Source of the DNA: Methyloprofundus sp.
GTDB taxonomy: Bacteria > Pseudomonadota > Gammaproteobacteria > Methylococcales > Methylomonadaceae
Direction: 5' to 3'
DNA length: 64,000 bases
Assembly (NCBI GenBank): GCA_016592635.1
Contig: AP023240.1
Span: forward strand, 3,327,630 to 3,391,629
A program made the translations under genes and the position numbers. Of this stretch, positions 60,359 to 64,000 are shown piece by piece. The notes under the pieces were generated by a model. That model was not told the origin of the DNA, did no database searches, and saw only the letters and a program-made list of their open reading frames with translations. Positions within the stretch are counted from its first letter, which is position 1. Each line of letters opens with the position of its first letter.

Positions 60359-62391
60359 GCCGCTATGCCATTATGTCTTAGTAAGGCATCAATATTAGGC
60401 TCACGACCACGAAATTTAACAAATAACTCCATTGCATCAGCGCTACCGCCTGTTTCCAAAATATTCGTTAAAAAAGCCAAGCCAGTTTCTTGGTCAAAAA
60501 TACCTTTTTCTTCAAACAACGAAAAAGCATCACTAGATAATACTTCTGCCCATTTATAGCTGTAATAACCCGCTGCATAACCCCCCGCAAAAATATGCGA
60601 AAAGCTATGTGCAAAGCGATTAAATTCTGGTGGAATCATCACCGACACGCGTTCGCGAATGGCAGCCAAGACTTCATAAATTTTAGCGCCAGTTTCGGGT
60701 GAATAATCTTGGTGCATTTGAAAATCAAATAAACTAAATTCTAACTGACGCACCATTAACATGCCTGCCTGAAAATTTTTTGCTGCCAACATTTTATTAA
60801 ATAAAACATTCGGCAAGGTCTCACCTGTTTTATAGTGCCCCGACATCAAGGCCAATGCTTCCTGCTCCCAACACCAGTTTTCCATAAACTGACTGGGCAA
60901 CTCTACGGCATCCCATTCCACACCATTGATACCCGAAACACCTAAAAAATCTACCTTAGTCAACATATGTTGCAAGCCATGCCCGAACTCATGAAATAAA
61001 GTCAGTACTTCGTCATGGGTCAACAAGGCAGGATCACTACCAGCTGGCGGAGTAAAATTACAGGTTAAATAAGCTACCGGGATTTGCATGCCATCGACTA
61101 ACTTTTTACGGCCGACACAGTCATCCATCCAAGCACCGCCACGCTTTTTAGGGCGTGCATACAGGTCGATATAAAACTTGCCGCGTAAAATGCCGTCTTT
61201 ATCGCTAATTTGGAAAAAGCGCACATCTTCATGCCAACAATCAATATTATCGACTTCAGCAATTTGCAAGCCATACAACTTTTCTACGACGGCAAATAAA
61301 CCAGACAGTACTTTAGGTGCAGGAAAATATTGACGCACTTCTTCTTGGGATAAATCATAAGCATGCTGGCGCATTTTTTCTGAATAATAACCGACATCCC
61401 ATGGAAATAATTTTTGCACGCCATGCTGCTCTTTGGCAAACGCTGTTAATTCCACTAAATCTTGCTGCGCTTGTGGCAATGACTTTTCTGCCAACTCTTC
61501 CAAAAAGTCAGTCACTTGTTTCGGTGAATCCGCCATTTTGGTGGCTAAAGATAATTCCACATAATTATCAAAGCCTAATAACAATGCCTTTTCATGACGC
61601 AGCGCAATCGTTTTTTCCATAATATCGCTATTATCCCACTCAGGCTTACTGCCCTGATCAGAAGCGCGTGTAGAAAAAGCTTTATACATATCCGCACGTA
61701 ATTGCCGATCATCTGCATAAGTCATCGCGGCGATATAAGAAGGAAATTGCAAGGTCAACATCCAACCTTTTTTGCCTTCTTGCTCAGCAGTTTGCTTGGC
61801 TTGTTGCAAAGCAGAATCAGGCAACCCTGCTAAATCACTTTTCTTAGGAAGTAGTTTATGCCAATCATTAGTAGCATCAAGCAAGTTTTCTTCATATTTA
61901 CTGGATAATTGCGAGAGCTCCAAGCTGATTTCTTTATACCTCGCCTGTTTATCAGCATCTAAATCAACACCCGATAAACGAAAACCACGTAACGCATTTT
62001 CAATAACTTTTTGCTGTGCAGGTGCAAGTGTTGAATATGCAGCACTAGCCGCTATCGCTTTATAAGCATTACAAAGCCCCGCATGCTGCCCCATTGCAGT
62101 TGAATAAGCACTTAACTTAGGCAAGCAAGCATTATAAGCATCGCGCAACTCGTCATTATTCACCACTGAATTCATATGACTAACAGGCGACCAAGCTTTA
62201 TTAATTTGATCCTCAGCTGCATCCAGTGGTGCAATCAGGTTTTCCCAAGTGTAGGTACTATTGTCGGCAAGTAGCTGTTCTACCAATGCCTGTGCAGCAT
62301 TTAATAATTGCTCTATAGCGGGCTCTACATGTTCTGGCTTAATTTGTGAAAAGGCAGGTAGTTCGGTGGTACTTAATAAAGGGTTGGTCAT
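60355..62391 (-). CDS. prlC: Oligopeptidase A
   Basis: A 678-residue M3 family zinc metallopeptidase that degrades short peptides, including signal peptide fragments, in the cytoplasm. The zinc site is [13 protein letters not shown] (HExxH) with the downstream glutamate in [17 protein letters not shown]. Length is normal. Upstream gene of the ubiD pair; the coupling of these two genes is not a functional one known to me. Confidence 0.96.
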   Translation of the reverse strand: MTNPLLSTTELPAFSQIKPEHVEPAIEQLLNAAQALVEQLLADNSTYTWENLIAPLDAAEDQINKAWSPVSHMNSVVNNDELRDAYNACLPKLSAYSTAMGQHAGLCNAYKAIAASAAYSTLAPAQQKVIENALRGFRLSGVDLDADKQARYKEISLELSQLSSKYEENLLDATNDWHKLLPKKSDLAGLPDSALQQAKQTAEQEGKKGWMLTLQFPSYIAAMTYADDRQLRADMYKAFSTRASDQGSKPEWDNSDIMEKTIALRHEKALLLGFDNYVELSLATKMADSPKQVTDFLEELAEKSLPQAQQDLVELTAFAKEQHGVQKLFPWDVGYYSEKMRQHAYDLSQEEVRQYFPAPKVLSGLFAVVEKLYGLQIAEVDNIDCWHEDVRFFQISDKDGILRGKFYIDLYARPKKRGGAWMDDCVGRKKLVDGMQIPVAYLTCNFTPPAGSDPALLTHDEVLTLFHEFGHGLQHMLTKVDFLGVSGINGVEWDAVELPSQFMENWCWEQEALALMSGHYKTGETLPNVLFNKMLAAKNFQAGMLMVRQLEFSLFDFQMHQDYSPETGAKIYEVLAAIRERVSVMIPPEFNRFAHSFSHIFAGGYAAGYYSYKWAEVLSSDAFSLFEEKGIFDQETGLAFLTNILETGGSADAMELFVKFRGREPNIDALLRHNGIAA

Positions 62392-62495
62392 GAAAATAAA
62401 GAATATCAGTTAGGTTAATCAAAAAAGTCATGGTTGTTGGGATCCGCAAACTCACCCCAACCTACGAAATGTGTCTCTTTAGCCTGCTGCAACTT

Positions 62496-63857
62496 TTATG
62501 CAAGAACACTCATTGCATCTTTAATACGCTGATTGGCTTTTTGCAACACATGCAGGGAAAATTCAGGGGTTAGCTTATCATCTTTAAGTTTTGCATAAGC
62601 AGGAATTGAGTTGATATATGGCAGTTTATTCGCTTGTTTGGTGCCAAAATAACTGTGTAATTTGGCTAACATCACTATATCCACCAAGCTAACCTCTTCA
62701 CCACTATCATAATGCCAATCTTCGGAGTGATGTGGAATTCGCATTAAAGATTCATCAAAGCCCAAAGTATGTAATACCAAGGTACCAATAGGCCCACGCA
62801 AGTGAGGAATTGCCGCTTCGAGCTCAGCTATATCCGGATATTCATCAGGAAATTTCTCTGCAAAATGCAGCAAAGGAATAATACCAATATCACTAACCAG
62901 ACCTGCCAATAAAGCATCATCCGGATTGATCCCGCCCGTTTCTTCAGCCAAGACAAAACTTAAGCTAGAGACATATAAACTACGTAGCCATAAATTATGC
63001 ATTAGCTCAGAAAGCTTTGGATCTTTACAGGTAAAAAGCTGCTTTAAGCTAATACTCATCACTAAATTACGAGTTGCAGCAAGACCTAAGCGCGTGACTG
63101 CGTCTTGACAATTGGTTATCGGTGCGACTGGCGCATAAAATGGACTATTAACGACTTGAATCAATTTGCTCACAATCGCCGAATCTATTTGAATAATGTC
63201 GACCGCTTCAGGCACCCCAATATCATTATTCATTGCTTTTGTTAATTTATAGGCTATATCTGGCAACGAGGGTAATAGTAAGTTATTTTCTCGATAAGCC
63301 TCAGCAAAACTTTGAAAAAATCGACTATTATTCAATTCCTCAGGCAAGCTTAAATCCATTAATTCAACACAGGAAAGCTCCCCTTTACTTTTCGCCGTCC
63401 AGAGCTTAGTCAAGTCACTCGCCACTGCCAAGATTTTCACCTCACCCTTTGCAATAGCCGTCGCACCAAACAACTTACCACTGTTAATGGGAAAGTGTGC
63501 ACGTAATGACTCAACATTTATTTCATAGCTATGTTGCGCATTGGGTTGTAAAGTAACCTCTCCTTCCATTAAATAATAAATATAATCAGCTGTGTGACCG
63601 TAAATATAAATAACAGCTTGATCAGCATAGGTTAATACCTTATGCCCCAAAAATGCCACTTGGCGTTCTTCTAAGTAACGTATTGGAATAAAATGCTGTA
63701 TCTTTTGATATAGCAACTTATCAACATCCTCAGCAATCGGCGGCGTGCACTCTTGATACTCAATCGCTTCTGGTACTAAGCCAATGGTATTGACGCCTTC
63801 TTTAGTCGAAGCAGCTTCACCGTTATTTGGTGAGAAAATATTTGTAAACCAGTTCAT
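62496..63857 (-). CDS. Cyclic-nucleotide-binding-like and HDOD domain protein
   Basis: A 453-residue protein. An N-terminal cupin-like sensor region (residues 60-130; VLTYADQAVIYIYGHTADYIYYLMEGEVTL) resembles cyclic nucleotide-binding domains. The HDOD domain follows (LLPSLPDIAYKLTKAMNNDIGVPEAVDIIQIDSAIVSKLIQVVNS to about residue 390), a signalling relative of HD phosphohydrolases without the catalytic HD. Such proteins couple signals to motility or cell cycle control. A paralogue with the same C-terminus lies just upstream. Confidence 0.9.
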   Translation of the reverse strand: MNWFTNIFSPNNGEAASTKEGVNTIGLVPEAIEYQECTPPIAEDVDKLLYQKIQHFIPIRYLEERQVAFLGHKVLTYADQAVIYIYGHTADYIYYLMEGEVTLQPNAQHSYEINVESLRAHFPINSGKLFGATAIAKGEVKILAVASDLTKLWTAKSKGELSCVELMDLSLPEELNNSRFFQSFAEAYRENNLLLPSLPDIAYKLTKAMNNDIGVPEAVDIIQIDSAIVSKLIQVVNSPFYAPVAPITNCQDAVTRLGLAATRNLVMSISLKQLFTCKDPKLSELMHNLWLRSLYVSSLSFVLAEETGGINPDDALLAGLVSDIGIIPLLHFAEKFPDEYPDIAELEAAIPHLRGPIGTLVLHTLGFDESLMRIPHHSEDWHYDSGEEVSLVDIVMLAKLHSYFGTKQANKLPYINSIPAYAKLKDDKLTPEFSLHVLQKANQRIKDAMSVLA

Positions 63858-63867
63858 AAATTACACC

Positions 63868-64000
63868 TCAAAAAAGACTCATTGCCTCAGCAACCTGTTG
63901 CTTGGCATCATGCAATATTAATAGCGACATATCAGGCGTAAGTCCCTTATCACCCAGCTTTTGAAAAGCGGGCAAGTCATGTAAAGCAGGCAAGAATGGC
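63868..64000 (-). CDS. HDOD protein paralogue, C-terminal part only
   Basis: On the - strand the last 43 codons read LPALHDLPAFQKLGDKGLTP and end MSLF before TGA at 63868-63870. They align with the end of the preceding protein (INSIPAYAKLKDDKLTPEFS...AMSVLA), so it is a tandem paralogue. It runs on beyond the window and lies 10 bases upstream of the other gene. Confidence 0.85.
   Translation of the reverse strand, partial: PFLPALHDLPAFQKLGDKGLTPDMSLLILHDAKQQVAEAMSLF

Overview
The window is the outer part of a large chromosomal (sedentary) integron of a low-GC gammaproteobacterium, plus the conserved chromosome beside it. The housekeeping genes at the right (purE-purK, a slyD-type FKBP, ubiD-prlC, HDOD proteins) are gammaproteobacterial in kind. 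I cannot place the genus from sequence alone; a Methylococcales- or Thiotrichales-like organism is a guess.

Layout. From 49300 to 50292 lies the integron integrase gene on the + strand. Facing away from it, a cassette array runs leftward from about 48.9 kb to at least 2.9 kb, with nearly all cassette genes on the - strand. I located 33 attC sites. Most are 129-132 bp and very alike, which is typical of a sedentary array; a few are short palindromic variants. The cassettes carry four type II toxin-antitoxin pairs (HigBA, MazEF, BrnTA, HigB2A2), a DUF4160/DUF2442 pair, an Mrr-type restriction enzyme, a P-loop ATPase, a DUF4365 protein, two proteins with HEPN-like motifs, many small membrane or coiled-coil proteins of unknown role, and four cassettes without a recognisable gene.

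Mobile DNA has heavily invaded the array. Three complete group IIC-attC introns and two fragments sit in attC sites, always at the gene-side core box and always opposite to the cassette genes. There are three IS66 copies (two intact with 8-bp duplications), two IS3 copies, one IS4-type element (11-bp duplication), a one-gene IS66-like element (8-bp duplication; a second copy is truncated) and an ISKra4-type element. Four cassette genes are split by these insertions, and in each case removing the element and one copy of the duplication restores an uninterrupted reading frame.

Points that stand out: (i) one 107-codon gene is present twice with different attC sites, one of them holding an intron, which is what intron-driven attC exchange would leave behind; (ii) all four toxin-antitoxin cassettes carry their own sigma70-like promoter placed so close to the start codon that the message should be leaderless, with a palindromic operator in or beside it; (iii) three gene-less cassettes are homologous to each other and keep a hairpin at the same place; (iv) the region between integrase and first cassette holds at least five copies of an ACATGGAAA motif; (v) a GC-rich repeat has entered the loop of one attC and recurs behind the integrase.

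Right of the integrase (50.7-64 kb) is ordinary chromosome: a membrane fatty acid hydroxylase-like protein, a secreted beta-propeller protein followed by a secreted dikinase-like protein, purEK, an FKBP isomerase, a Nudix hydrolase, ubiD and prlC overlapping in an operon, and two adjacent HDOD-domain genes, the second cut by the window end.
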